Shown in pieces: positions 7,534-16,200 of a DNA stretch of 64,000 nucleotides. The stretch's first letter is position 1, and the number at the start of each line of letters is the position of its first letter. This stretch comes from Cellulomonas timonensis. Lineage in GTDB: Bacteria; Actinomycetota; Actinomycetes; Actinomycetales; Cellulomonadaceae. Under the pieces are notes generated by a model, which saw nothing but the letters and a program-made list of their open reading frames with translations, did no database searches and was not told the origin of the DNA. The stretch covers positions 1 through 64,000 of the forward strand of contig NZ_FCOT01000009.1 in the NCBI RefSeq assembly GCF_900046455.1. The letters are read 5' to 3'. The position numbers and the translations under genes were made by a program.

Positions 7534-9351
7534 ATGGACCAACCCACCGTCGTCGAGGTCGGATCGTCGATTGACGAGTATCTGGACCGCAGCGACTGGC
7601 GGGTGAACGCCAACGCGAACCAGGGGTACTCGCTCGGCGGCATGATCCTCAACACCTCCGGCAAGGTCATCGCCAACTACTGGCTGAGCCACGTCTACTC
7701 CCCGGAGATCGGTCGCGCGCACCGCGAGGGCGACTTGCACATCCACGACCTCGACATGTTCGCGGGCTACTGCGCGGGCTGGTCGCTGCGCACCCTCCTC
7801 CAGGAGGGGCTCAACGGCGTCCCCGGCAAGGTCGAGGCCCGCGCGCCCAAGCACTTCAGCTCCGCGATCGGCCAGATCGTGAACTTCCTCGGGACGATGC
7901 AGAACGAGTGGGCCGGCGCGCAGGCGTTCAGCTCGTTCGACACGTACATGGCGCCCTTCGTGCGCGTCGACAACCTGTCGTACAAGGAGATCCGCCAGGG
8001 CATCCAGGAGCTCGTCTACAACCTCAACGTGCCCTCGCGCTGGGGCACCCAGACGCCGTTCACGAACCTCACGTTCGACTGGACCTGCCCCGAGGACCTG
8101 CGCGACCAGGCGCCGCTGATCGGCGACGAGCCGATGGACTTCACCTACGGCGACCTGCAGGCCGAGATGGACCTCATCAACCGCGCGTACATCGAGGTGA
8201 TGACGGAGGGCGACGCCTCGGGCCGCGTCTTCACGTTCCCGATCCCGACGTACAACATCACCCACGACTTCCCGTGGGAGTCGGAGAACGCCGAGCGGCT
8301 GTTCGAGATGACGGCCAAGTACGGGCTGCCGTACTTCCAGAACTTCCTCAACTCCGAGCTCAAGCCCGGCGACGTCCGCTCCATGTGCTGCCGCCTCCAG
8401 CTCGACCTGCGCGAGCTGCTCAAGCGCGGCAACGGCCTGTTCGGCTCCGCGGAGCAGACCGGCTCGCTCGGCGTCGTCACCGTCAACTGCGCACGGCTGG
8501 GGTACACGCACCGCGGTGACGAGGCGGTGCTGCTCAAGGAGTTGGACCGCCTGCTCGACCTGTCGCGCGACTCGCTCGAGGTCAAGCGGACCGTCATCCA
8601 GAAGTACATCGACGAGGGCCTGTTCCCGTACACCAAGCGGTACCTGGGCACGCTCGACAGCCACTTCTCGACGATCGGCGTGAACGGGATCAACGAGATG
8701 ATCCGCAACTTCACCGACGACGCGGAGGACATCACCACCGAGGCCGGGCACGCCATGGCCGTGCGGCTGCTGGACCACGTGCGCGGGCGCATGGTCGAGT
8801 TCCAGGAGGGCACCGGGCACATGTACAACCTGGAGGCGACGCCCGCCGAGGGGACCACCTACCGGTTCGCCAAGGAGGACAAGAAGCGGTTCCCCGACAT
8901 CCTCCAGGCCGGCACCGAGCAGAACCCGTACTACACGAACTCCTCGCAGCTCCCCGTGGGCTTCACCGACGACCCGTTCGAGGCGCTCGAGCGCCAGGAG
9001 GAGCTGCAGGGCAAGTACACCGGCGGCACCGTGCTGCACCTGTACATGTCCGAGCGCATGTCCAGCGCGTCGGCATGCCGTGAGCTGGTGCGCCGGTCGC
9101 TGTCCACGTACCGCCTGCCGTACATCACCATCACGCCGACCTTCTCCATCTGCCCGAGCCACGGCTACCTGGCCGGGGAGCACCCCACCTGCGAGCGCTG
9201 CGCCGACGCCAACCCCGGCGCCGAGCCCGTCGTGTGCGAGGTGTGGACCCGGGTGATGGGCTACCACCGCCCCGTGAGCTCGTTCAACGTGGGCAAGAAG
9301 GGCGAGCACGCCGAGCGGATCCCGTTCCTGGAGTCGGCGATCCTCGTATGA
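7534..9351 (+). CDS. nrdD: anaerobic (class III) ribonucleoside-triphosphate reductase
   Basis: 605 aa. NrdD reduces ribonucleotides to deoxyribonucleotides without oxygen, using a glycyl radical. Visible marks: the conserved opening DWRVNANANQGYSLGGM, HREGDLHIHDLD, the tandem Cys in RSMCCRLQLD, a zinc site from CPSHGY to CERC, and the C-terminal glycyl-radical loop RVMGYHRP with Gly576. The usual 'RxCGY' Cys is Met here. The N-terminal ATP-cone of longer NrdDs is absent: the catalytic domain starts near residue 10 and a good GAGGAG site precedes this ATG. It is coupled to nrdG by an ATGA overlap and probably NrdR-controlled. Confidence 0.96.
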   Translation: MDQPTVVEVGSSIDEYLDRSDWRVNANANQGYSLGGMILNTSGKVIANYWLSHVYSPEIGRAHREGDLHIHDLDMFAGYCAGWSLRTLLQEGLNGVPGKVEARAPKHFSSAIGQIVNFLGTMQNEWAGAQAFSSFDTYMAPFVRVDNLSYKEIRQGIQELVYNLNVPSRWGTQTPFTNLTFDWTCPEDLRDQAPLIGDEPMDFTYGDLQAEMDLINRAYIEVMTEGDASGRVFTFPIPTYNITHDFPWESENAERLFEMTAKYGLPYFQNFLNSELKPGDVRSMCCRLQLDLRELLKRGNGLFGSAEQTGSLGVVTVNCARLGYTHRGDEAVLLKELDRLLDLSRDSLEVKRTVIQKYIDEGLFPYTKRYLGTLDSHFSTIGVNGINEMIRNFTDDAEDITTEAGHAMAVRLLDHVRGRMVEFQEGTGHMYNLEATPAEGTTYRFAKEDKKRFPDILQAGTEQNPYYTNSSQLPVGFTDDPFEALERQEELQGKYTGGTVLHLYMSERMSSASACRELVRRSLSTYRLPYITITPTFSICPSHGYLAGEHPTCERCADANPGAEPVVCEVWTRVMGYHRPVSSFNVGKKGEHAERIPFLESAILV

Positions 9352-10049
9352 GCGAGCCGACCCGGCGCACAGCCGCCGCCGAGGCGGGAGCAGGCGACCC
9401 CGCCCCGGCCGACGCGCTCGAGATCGCGGGCATGAGCCCGCTGTCCACGTGCGACTGGCCGGACCAGCTCGTCGCGACGCTGTTCCTCCAAGGCTGCCCG
9501 TGGGAGTGCACGTACTGCCACAACCCTGGCCTGATCGACCCCCGCACCCCCGGCGAGATCCCCTGGTCGCGGGTGCGCGGGCTGCTGCGGCGACGGCACG
9601 GTCTGCTCGACGGGGTGGTGCTCTCCGGCGGCGAGCCCACCCGCCAGCAGGGCCTTCCGGCGGCGGCGCGGGAGATCCGCGAGGCGGGGTACGGCGTCGG
9701 CCTGCACACCTCGGGCGCCTACCCGCGCCGACTCGAAGAGATGCTCCCGCTGGTCGACTGGATCGGGTTCGACGTCAAAGCCCCCGCGGCGCTCTACCGG
9801 GCCATCACCGGGGTGGGCGCCGCAGCCGAGGCGGCGTTCAGGTCGCTGCGGCTGGTGCTGGACTCCGGCGTCGACGTGCAGGTCCGCACCACCGTCGACC
9901 CCACTGTGCTAACCCCGTCCGACGTCGAGGAGCTGCGGGTGACCCTGCGCCGGATCGGGGTCCGCGACCACGTGCTGCAGCAGGTCCGCCCCGACGGGAC
10001 CACGCCCGAGTACCGCGCGGCGCTCGCCGCGGTGCGCTCCGGGGGCTGA
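9348..10049 (+). CDS. nrdG: anaerobic ribonucleotide reductase activating protein (radical SAM)
   Basis: 233 aa. The radical-SAM 4Fe-4S motif CX3CX2C is seen as GCPWECTYCHNP, followed by the SAM-binding GGEP in LSGGEPTRQ. NrdG makes the glycyl radical on NrdD. ATG 9348 overlaps the NrdD stop (ATGA); the in-frame stretch further upstream lies inside nrdD and is not used. The N-terminal ~25 residues are low-complexity. The length is larger than the ~155 aa of E. coli NrdG and closer to the pyruvate formate-lyase-activase-like forms annotated as NrdG in actinobacteria. Confidence 0.93.
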   Translation: MSEPTRRTAAAEAGAGDPAPADALEIAGMSPLSTCDWPDQLVATLFLQGCPWECTYCHNPGLIDPRTPGEIPWSRVRGLLRRRHGLLDGVVLSGGEPTRQQGLPAAAREIREAGYGVGLHTSGAYPRRLEEMLPLVDWIGFDVKAPAALYRAITGVGAAAEAAFRSLRLVLDSGVDVQVRTTVDPTVLTPSDVEELRVTLRRIGVRDHVLQQVRPDGTTPEYRAALAAVRSGG

Positions 10050-10080
10050 CGGGGCTGACCGGGGCTGACCGGGCCTGACC
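10042..10080. repeat. four tandem copies of a ~10-bp GGGGCTGACC unit
   Basis: Units at 10042, 10051, 10061 and 10071 read GGGGCTGAC, GGGGCTGACC, GGGGCTGACC and GGGCCTGACC. The nrdG stop codon TGA lies in the first unit and the last unit forms the left arm of the terminator hairpin. It looks like slippage expansion of the 3' end. Confidence 0.8.
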
Positions 10081-10106
10081 GCCGCGCCGCCGGGCGGCGT
10101 CAGGCC
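10071..10106 (+). terminator. terminator hairpin after nrdDG
   Basis: GGGCCTGAC-CGCCGC pairs with GCGGCG-TCAGGCCC, a 14-bp stem with one bulged C and an 8-nt loop. It is followed by GTGGTCTGTTTG, only weakly T-rich. It separates nrdG from the STAS gene. Confidence 0.7.
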
Positions 10107-10156
10107 CGTGGTCTGTTTGAATGCTCCCAGCAGCAGAGGCCGAGTCGGGAGCGAAC

Positions 10157-10492
10157 ATGGATGTGGGCGTGACCAGCCGGGACGTGGGCGACCAGACGGT
10201 CGTCGAGGTCACTGGCGAGATCGACGTCTACACCGCGTCGGTGCTCCGCGAACGCCTCGCCGCGCTGGTCGACGCGGGCCGCGCGGACCTGGTGGTGGAC
10301 CTCACGGCCGTGCGCTTCATGGACTCCACGGGACTGGGCGTCCTGCTCGGCGTGCTGAAGAAGGTGCGCGGCGTGGGCGGCCGGCTGCAGCTGGTAATCG
10401 ACTCCGAGCGGCTGCTGAAGGTCTTCCACATCACCGCGCTCACGCAGGTCTTCACCATCCACGAGACGGTCGAGGCCGCGCTCGACGCGTGA
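10157..10492 (+). CDS. STAS-domain anti-sigma factor antagonist
   Basis: 111 aa, one STAS domain. Key stretch FMDSTGLGVLLG, where the Ser of DST is the phosphorylation site in SpoIIAA/RsbV/BldG proteins; this type binds an anti-sigma kinase when unphosphorylated. ATG 10157 has GGGAG six nt upstream; a longer in-frame start at 10121 has no ribosome site. No kinase or phosphatase partner is in the window. The two sigma factors nearby are ECF-like rather than SigB/SigF-like, so partnership with them is doubtful. Confidence 0.9.
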   Translation: MDVGVTSRDVGDQTVVEVTGEIDVYTASVLRERLAALVDAGRADLVVDLTAVRFMDSTGLGVLLGVLKKVRGVGGRLQLVIDSERLLKVFHITALTQVFTIHETVEAALDA

Positions 10493-10520
10493 CGGCGGGG
10501 CATCGGCGCGACAGGGCCCC

Positions 10521-10549
10521 GGGCAGCCTCGCGGCCGGCCCGAGGCCCG
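10521..10549. terminator. possible hairpin between STAS gene and convergent sigma gene
   Basis: GCCTCG (10526-10531) pairs with CGAGGC (10541-10546) around a 9-nt GC loop, with extra pairing of GGG/CCC outside a bulge. It sits midway between two converging genes. No U-tract. Confidence 0.4.
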
Positions 10550-10636
10550 TCAGCACCGGATGTGCCCACCCCCTGCCGGGCCATCCGGTGGTCATCCCCG
10601 CATGAGCCCCTCGCCGCGGGCAGGGGGCGGCCAGGG

Positions 10637-11173
10637 TCAGTGCCGCGTGACGGTCAGCATCGCGTGGTCGTCGAGCTCGGCGCCGGCGAGCGGCCCCAGG
10701 TGGGCCTCGAGCCGGCGCATCGCGTCGCTGAGGTAGCGCTTGACGGTGCCGGCGGCCAGGTCGAGCCGGGTCGCGATCTCCGGCACTGTGAGGTCCTCGT
10801 AGAAGCGCAGCACGACGCAGGCGCGTTCGCGGGGCGGCAGCTCGTCGAGCGCGACCATGACGTCGAGCCGCTGCGCCGTGGTGCGCTCGGGCCCGGATCC
10901 GACCTCGTCACGCGCGGTGAGGTGGCGGATCGCGGCCCATCGGCGGCGTCGGCGGAAGCCGTCGAGGTAGGTGGTCAGGATGGCTTGGCGGACGTAACCC
11001 TCGATGGCGCCGGGGTCCCGGAGCGCGCGGCTGCGGCTGAACGTCTTGACGAGCGCGTCCTGGACCAGGTCCTCGGCCTCACGAGGATCCGAGCACAGCA
11101 GGTACGCGTACCGCGTCAGCGCCGTCCCCCGGTCGCGCACGAGCGTGTCGAGGGCGCCTGCCCAGTCAGCCAT
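10637..11173 (-). CDS. SigE-family RNA polymerase sigma factor (paralog A)
   Basis: 178 aa, ECF-type. Region 2 is LTRYAYLLCSDPREAEDLVQ with DALVKTFSR. Region 4 is LPPRERACVVLRFYEDLTVPEI with the helix-turn-helix LAAGTVKRYLSDAMRRL. This is the actinobacterial 'SigE family' (TIGR02983 type). It is the last gene of a minus-strand trio, 24 nt after the TM protein at 11198, and a close paralog of the first gene at 12355. The start MADW is shared by both paralogs. Confidence 0.92.
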   Translation of the reverse strand: MADWAGALDTLVRDRGTALTRYAYLLCSDPREAEDLVQDALVKTFSRSRALRDPGAIEGYVRQAILTTYLDGFRRRRRWAAIRHLTARDEVGSGPERTTAQRLDVMVALDELPPRERACVVLRFYEDLTVPEIATRLDLAAGTVKRYLSDAMRRLEAHLGPLAGAELDDHAMLTVTRH

Positions 11174-11197
11174 CGGCGGCCCTGATGCCGTGGGCGG

Positions 11198-12358
11198 TCA
11201 TCGGACGCTGAGGGTCTGCGGTGCGGCGACGAGCGTGGTGTTCGTGGTGAGGGCGACGTCGAGCACGGGGTAGGCGCTGTACTCGCCGGGCGGCAGCGGT
11301 TGGCCGTCGCAGCCCACGGCGGCGGCCTGCCCGTACGAGATAGCCCCGCTCGGCCCGTCTCCGGTGTAGCCCTTGGCGATGGGTGTGGGGCCGCCGCCGA
11401 CGACGATCCCGTCCTGGACGAAGACGAGGCTCGCGGCGAACCCGCGGGCCTCGATGTAGACGAGCTCCGAGGCGGTGGTGAGCGCCAGCTCGAAGTCGAC
11501 GACCTCGCCGGCGCCCACGGCGCTCGGCAGCGGCGAGACGAGGGAGACCGCGAGGTCGTCCATCGGCTCCAGGGCGAACGTGTCTCCGCAGGTGGGGAAG
11601 GTGGTGTCCGCCATCTCGGGGAAGGTGATCGCGACCGGTCGGCTGACCACGGCGACCGATGTGGAGCCCTCGCCCTCGATGTGGAGCGTGGCGGCCTGTC
11701 GGAGCCGGACATTGTGGGTCCCGGCGGGGATCGGGATGTCGGGCCCGTCGCATGAGCGCATCGCGAAGGCGACCCTGCCGATGGCGAGGAGCGCCCCGCC
11801 ATCGGTGTTGGCCTCGATCCGGACGTAGTCGGGGGCGCCATCGGGCACGCCCACGATGCGCCCGTCCTCGGAGACCACCACGGCCTCGGGGCGTTCGAGG
11901 GAGGTCAGGCTGACGCGGCCGTCGCCGATCCCCAGGCGGGTGTCGACCGTGTCGCCTGCCGTCGAGGCGAGTGCGAACCGCAGGCCCAGCCCGGCGTGGC
12001 CCGAGGCGTAGGCCCCGATCTCGCGGGCGGCGAGCCGGGCGGGCCCGATGTCCGTCCACCCGATCTCCTCGAGCGTGCGCCCGCAGGCGTCGGAGTCGAC
12101 CGACGTGGTCAGGCCGAGCGTCTCCTGAGGGGCGTGCGCGGGCGGCTCCTCCAGCCCATGCGTCGGCGCGAGGCCCAGGACGGCGAAGGTGGCGGCCGCC
12201 ACCGACAGCACGGCGGTGGCGCCACGGCGTGCCGCCCGGCGGCGCCGGATCCGGGCCACCATGCCGTGGGCGCGGGCGCCGAGCAGCCCGGTGACGTGGT
12301 CGTCGACGGGCGCCGCCTCCGCGAGCAGGCGGAGCTCATGCGCGAGGTCCCTGGTCAT
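11198..12358 (-). CDS. single-TM protein between two sigma factors (possible anti-sigma factor)
   Basis: 386 aa. The cytoplasmic N-terminus of about 45 residues has HELRLLAEAAPVDDHV and a run of arginines. One membrane helix follows (about 46-65, ATAVLSVAAATFAVLGLA), then a ~320-residue extracytoplasmic part rich in beta-prone sequence, with two pairs of Cys and Ig-like repeats. No family recognised. The ATG overlaps the stop of sigma paralog B (ATGA), so the two are co-translated. That linkage, the short cytoplasmic part and the topology suggest an anti-sigma or sensor role. No zinc-binding ZAS motif (HxxxCxxC) is visible, so this is inference. Confidence 0.75.
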   Translation of the reverse strand: MTRDLAHELRLLAEAAPVDDHVTGLLGARAHGMVARIRRRRAARRGATAVLSVAAATFAVLGLAPTHGLEEPPAHAPQETLGLTTSVDSDACGRTLEEIGWTDIGPARLAAREIGAYASGHAGLGLRFALASTAGDTVDTRLGIGDGRVSLTSLERPEAVVVSEDGRIVGVPDGAPDYVRIEANTDGGALLAIGRVAFAMRSCDGPDIPIPAGTHNVRLRQAATLHIEGEGSTSVAVVSRPVAITFPEMADTTFPTCGDTFALEPMDDLAVSLVSPLPSAVGAGEVVDFELALTTASELVYIEARGFAASLVFVQDGIVVGGGPTPIAKGYTGDGPSGAISYGQAAAVGCDGQPLPPGEYSAYPVLDVALTTNTTLVAAPQTLSVR

Positions 12359-12903
12359 CTGGTGCTCCTTGCGGCGGAGACGAGCACGACGTCGTGCTCG
12401 TCATGGGTGTCGGCGGGCATCGATCCCAGGTGCCCTTCGAGGTGGCGGACGGCGTCGCTGAGGTAGCGCTTGACGGTCCCGGTGGCCAGCGCGAGCTGGC
12501 GGGCGATCTCCGGGACGGTGAGGTCCTCGTAGTAGCGGAGCACCACGCAGGCGCGTTCGCGCGGGGGGAGGAGGTTGAGCGCCGCCTCGATGTCGATACG
12601 GTCGGAGGACGTCTGCTCGGGCCCGAGCCGGGTCTCGGCGCGCACCGCGAGGTGGCGGATCGCCGCCCAGCGCTGCCGTCGCCGGAGCCCGTCGATATGC
12701 GTGGTGAGGATGGACTGGCGGACGTACGCCTCGATGGACCCGGTGTCGCGCAGGGCGCGGTGGCGGCTGAACGTCTTCACCAGCGCGTCCTGCACCAGGT
12801 CCTCGGCCTCGCGGGGGTCGCCGCACAGCAGATAGGCGTACCGGGTGAGGGCGACGCCGCGCGCGCGCACGAGCTCGTCGAGCGTGCGCTCCCAGTCCGC
12901 CAT
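12355..12903 (-). CDS. SigE-family RNA polymerase sigma factor (paralog B)
   Basis: 182 aa. Region 2 EAEDLVQDALVKTFSR and region 4 LPPRERACVVLRYYEDLTVPEI are almost identical to paralog A; divergence lies in the linker and the last ~25 residues. It is the first gene of the minus-strand trio, and its ATG is preceded by ACGGAGG. Its stop overlaps the start of the TM protein. The pair looks like a local duplication in which one sigma sits at each end of the operon. Confidence 0.92.
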   Translation of the reverse strand: MADWERTLDELVRARGVALTRYAYLLCGDPREAEDLVQDALVKTFSRHRALRDTGSIEAYVRQSILTTHIDGLRRRQRWAAIRHLAVRAETRLGPEQTSSDRIDIEAALNLLPPRERACVVLRYYEDLTVPEIARQLALATGTVKRYLSDAVRHLEGHLGSMPADTHDEHDVVLVSAARSTR

Positions 12904-13162
12904 CCGTCCTCCGTCCCTGCTGCCCGTGCCCAGTCCGCGCTTGCGCGGTCGAGACCTGTCCCGTCATCACCCTTCACGAACGGCGAGCCAGAAACGTTGG
13001 GGCGCGCCGCGCATCTTGCCGGTCTGGGCCGTCCGGAGGAAGCCGACCGGTCCGCCCGGCCTCGGCCGATATGTCTGACTAGACTTCGCGGGTCTGCACG
13101 GCAACGGGGCCGTGTGGCAAGGGTGTGGTCAGGGGGGCTGCGCCTGTGCCCGGGGAGGTCGC

Positions 13163-15502
13163 ATGCTCACGCTCGGACCGACGAGCCTCACCATCGTCAG
13201 TGTCATTGCCGCCGTCGCGGTCGCCGCGTTGCTGTACGCGGTGGTGCTGCGCCGTCAGGTGCTCGCCGCGGACGAGGGGACCGCGTCGATGCAGCAGATC
13301 GCGACTGCCGTGCAGGAGGGCGCGTCGGCATACCTGTCCCGGCAGTTCCGCACGCTGGTGCTGTTCGCGGCCGTCGTATTCGGGCTGCTGTTCCTGCTGC
13401 CGGGGGACGCGGGGGTCAAGGTCGGCCGGTCGCTGTTCTTCCTGCTCGGCGCCGGGTTCTCGGCGGCCATCGGGTTCCTGGGGATGTGGCTGGCCACCCG
13501 CGCGAACGTGCGCGTCGCCGCCGCGGCGTCATTGCCGGGCGGTCGTGCGGAGGGCGCGCGCATCGCGTTCCGCACCGGCGGCGTGGTGGGCATGTGCGTG
13601 GTGGGGCTCGGGCTGCTCGGCGCGGCGTCGGTGGTGCTCATCTACCGGGGTGAGGCCCCGGCAGTGCTCGAGGGCTTCGGCTTCGGGGCGGCGCTGCTCG
13701 CGATGTTCATGCGGGTGGGCGGCGGCATCTTCACCAAGGCGGCCGACGTCGGCGCGGACCTGGTCGGCAAGGTCGAGCAGGGCATCCCCGAGGACGACGC
13801 GCGCAACGCGGCGACCATCGCGGACAACGTGGGCGACAACGTCGGCGACTGCGCCGGGATGGCCGCCGACCTCTTCGAGTCCTACGCCGTGACGCTGGTC
13901 GCGGCGCTCATCCTCGGCAAGGCGGCCTTCGGGGAGCACGGCCTGGTGTTCCCGCTGATCGTCACCGCGATCGGCGCCCTCGTGGCGGTGCTGGGCGTGC
14001 TGGTCACCCGCGTGCGCGGCGAGGAGGGCGGCCTCGCGGCCATCAACCGCGGCTTCTACACCGCGGCTCTGGCGGGCGTGGCGCTCGCCGCCGTCGCCGC
14101 GTTCACCTATCTGCCCAGCACTTTCACCGAGCTGGTCGGCGGCACCGCGGGGCTGGAGGGCCACCCCGGCGACCCGCGCCTGATCGCGGCGGTGGCCGTG
14201 GCCATCGGCGTGCTGCTCGCGGGCGTGATCCTGTGGGTCACCGGGTACTTCACCGGCACCACCTCGAAGCCGACGCTGCACGTGGCGCGCACCTCCCTCA
14301 CCGGCGCCGCGACGGTGGTGCTGTCCGGCATCGGGGTCGGATTCGAGTCCGCCGTGTACACCGCCGGCATCATCGCCGCCGCGATCTGCGGGGTGTTCCT
14401 GCTGGCCGGGGGCTCCATCCCGCTCGCGCTGTTCCTCATCGCGCTCGCGGGCTGCGGTCTGCTCACCACCGTTGGCGTGATCGTCGCGATGGACACGTTC
14501 GGCCCAGTCAGCGACAACGCGCAGGGCATCGCGGAGATGTCGGGCGACGTCACCGAGGAGGGCGCGAAGATCCTCACCGACCTGGACGCCGTCGGGAACA
14601 CCACGAAGGCCGTCACCAAGGGGATCGCGATCGCCACGGCGGTGCTCGCCGCCACCGCGCTGTTCGGCGCCTACGCCGAGTCGGTGAGCCGGTCGCTCGC
14701 GGGCCTTGCGCCGGTGACCTCGGACATCGTGGCGTCGATGCTCACGTACTCGATCATCTCGCCGATCACGCTCGTCGGGGTGATCCTCGGCGGCGCCACG
14801 GTGTTCCTGTTCTCCGGGCTGGCGATCGACGCCGTGACCCGTGCGGCGGGCGCCATCGTCTTCGAGGTGCGCCGCCAGTTCCGCGAGAACCCGGGGATCA
14901 TGACGGGCGAGGTGCGGCCCGAGTACGGGCGCGTGGTGGACATCTGCACGCGCGACTCGCTGCGGGAGCTCGCGACGCCTGGGCTCCTCGCCGCGTTCGC
15001 CCCGATCGCCGTGGGCTTCGGCCTCGGGGTGGGGCCGCTCGCCGGGTTCCTCGCCGGGGCCATCGCCACCGGTGTGCTGATGGCCGTGTTCCTGGCCAAC
15101 GCGGGCGGCGCGTGGGACAACGCGAAGAAGATCGTCGAGGACGGCCACTACGGCGGCAAGAACTCCGACGCGCACGCCGCGGTGGTCATCGGGGACACCG
15201 TGGGCGACCCGTTCAAGGACACCGCCGGCCCCGCCATCAACCCGCTGATCAAGGTGATGAACCTGGTGGCGCTGCTCATCGCGCCGGCGATCGTCGCGAT
15301 CAGCGTGGGCGACGGGGCGAACCACCCGGCGCGCATCGCCATCGCGTCCACGGCCACGGCCATCGCGTTCGGCGCCGTGATCATGTCCCGCCTGCGGGCG
15401 GCCCGAGTGGACCGCGAGGGGATGTTAGAGGCAGGGTCTGGGGTGATCGCCCCGGCGCCGATAGCGAGCGCCGCCCGAGTCGAGGAGAGGGTGCGGGACT
15501 GA
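13163..15502 (+). CDS. hppA: K+-independent, proton-pumping membrane pyrophosphatase
   Basis: 779 aa, about 16 membrane helices. Hydrolyses pyrophosphate to pump H+. Conserved blocks: GGGIFTKAADVGADLVGKVE, the acidic DDARNAATIADNVGDNVGDC and DTVGDPFKDTAGPAINPLI. The residue that separates K+-dependent from K+-independent enzymes is Lys482, with Thr485 (GNTTKAVTKG), i.e. the K+-independent type. ATG 13163 has GGGGAGG four nt upstream; the in-frame ATG at 13112 lacks one. The stop is 11 nt before the next gene. Confidence 0.96.
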   Translation: MLTLGPTSLTIVSVIAAVAVAALLYAVVLRRQVLAADEGTASMQQIATAVQEGASAYLSRQFRTLVLFAAVVFGLLFLLPGDAGVKVGRSLFFLLGAGFSAAIGFLGMWLATRANVRVAAAASLPGGRAEGARIAFRTGGVVGMCVVGLGLLGAASVVLIYRGEAPAVLEGFGFGAALLAMFMRVGGGIFTKAADVGADLVGKVEQGIPEDDARNAATIADNVGDNVGDCAGMAADLFESYAVTLVAALILGKAAFGEHGLVFPLIVTAIGALVAVLGVLVTRVRGEEGGLAAINRGFYTAALAGVALAAVAAFTYLPSTFTELVGGTAGLEGHPGDPRLIAAVAVAIGVLLAGVILWVTGYFTGTTSKPTLHVARTSLTGAATVVLSGIGVGFESAVYTAGIIAAAICGVFLLAGGSIPLALFLIALAGCGLLTTVGVIVAMDTFGPVSDNAQGIAEMSGDVTEEGAKILTDLDAVGNTTKAVTKGIAIATAVLAATALFGAYAESVSRSLAGLAPVTSDIVASMLTYSIISPITLVGVILGGATVFLFSGLAIDAVTRAAGAIVFEVRRQFRENPGIMTGEVRPEYGRVVDICTRDSLRELATPGLLAAFAPIAVGFGLGVGPLAGFLAGAIATGVLMAVFLANAGGAWDNAKKIVEDGHYGGKNSDAHAAVVIGDTVGDPFKDTAGPAINPLIKVMNLVALLIAPAIVAISVGDGANHPARIAIASTATAIAFGAVIMSRLRAARVDREGMLEAGSGVIAPAPIASAARVEERVRD

Positions 15503-15513
15503 GCCCCACTGCC

Positions 15514-16170
15514 ATGCGCGTCATGTCGTACAACCTCAAGGGCCTGCAGCTCGACGAGGACGCCGCCGTGGCCGTGGTGCGCCTGGCGCAGGTCGACGTG
15601 CTCGGCGTGCAGGAGCCGCCGCGCGGGCCGCTGCGCCGGGTGCGCCTGCGCAGATGGGCGGAGCGCGCCGGGTTGCAGGTCGTCGTGGGCGACTTCGCGT
15701 CGCGCACCACAGCGCTGCTCGTGCGGCCCGGCAGCGTCGTGGAGCGCCCGCGGGCGCACCGGCTGCCGTGGCGGGTGGGGTGGACGCGGCGGGGGTTCGC
15801 GACCGCGCGCGTCGACGGGGTCGAGGTGGTGGTGCTGCACCTGTCGGTGCACCCCGACGAGCGCGCCCGGCACCTCGACCAGGTCGAGGCGTATCTCGGC
15901 CAGGCGCAGGGCCCGCTGGTGGTGGTCGGCGACCTGAATGAGCCTCCCGACGGCCCCGCGTGGCAGCGGCTGGCCCGTTACGCGCAGGACACCGCGGGGG
16001 ACGGCGCGGCGCCGACCTTCCGCGCGTCGGGCCCGCGGCACCGCATCGACGTCGTGCTCGCGTCGCCCGAGCTCGCGGCCAGCGGGTCGCAGGTGCTGCG
16101 GGACGCCGCCGCCCGCCGGGCGAGCGATCACCTGCCGCTCGTGGTGGACGTGGAGCCGGCGCCGGCCTGA
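15514..16170 (+). CDS. endonuclease/exonuclease/phosphatase-fold protein
   Basis: 218 aa. EEP-fold landmarks: MRVMSYNLKGLQ (metal-binding Asn), DVLGVQEPPR (metal Glu), VVVGDLNEPPDGPAWQ (catalytic Asp-Asn) and SDHLPLVVDVE (catalytic His). The family includes AP endonucleases, sphingomyelinases and inositol phosphatases, so the substrate cannot be stated. No signal peptide. It begins 11 nt after hppA, so likely co-transcribed; no strong ribosome site is seen, suggesting translational coupling. Confidence 0.85.
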   Translation: MRVMSYNLKGLQLDEDAAVAVVRLAQVDVLGVQEPPRGPLRRVRLRRWAERAGLQVVVGDFASRTTALLVRPGSVVERPRAHRLPWRVGWTRRGFATARVDGVEVVVLHLSVHPDERARHLDQVEAYLGQAQGPLVVVGDLNEPPDGPAWQRLARYAQDTAGDGAAPTFRASGPRHRIDVVLASPELAASGSQVLRDAAARRASDHLPLVVDVEPAPA

Positions 16171-16200
16171 GCGCGCCGCGCGACACGGGAGGATGGTCGG

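Noticed and set aside
7462-9309. 615-aa minus-strand ORF opposite nrdD
   Set aside because: Val/Leu/Gly/Asp/Arg-rich shadow with no motif; nrdD motifs are unambiguous on the plus strand.
10042-10080. Tandem repeats considered as a CRISPR array
   Set aside because: Units are 10 bp with no spacers.
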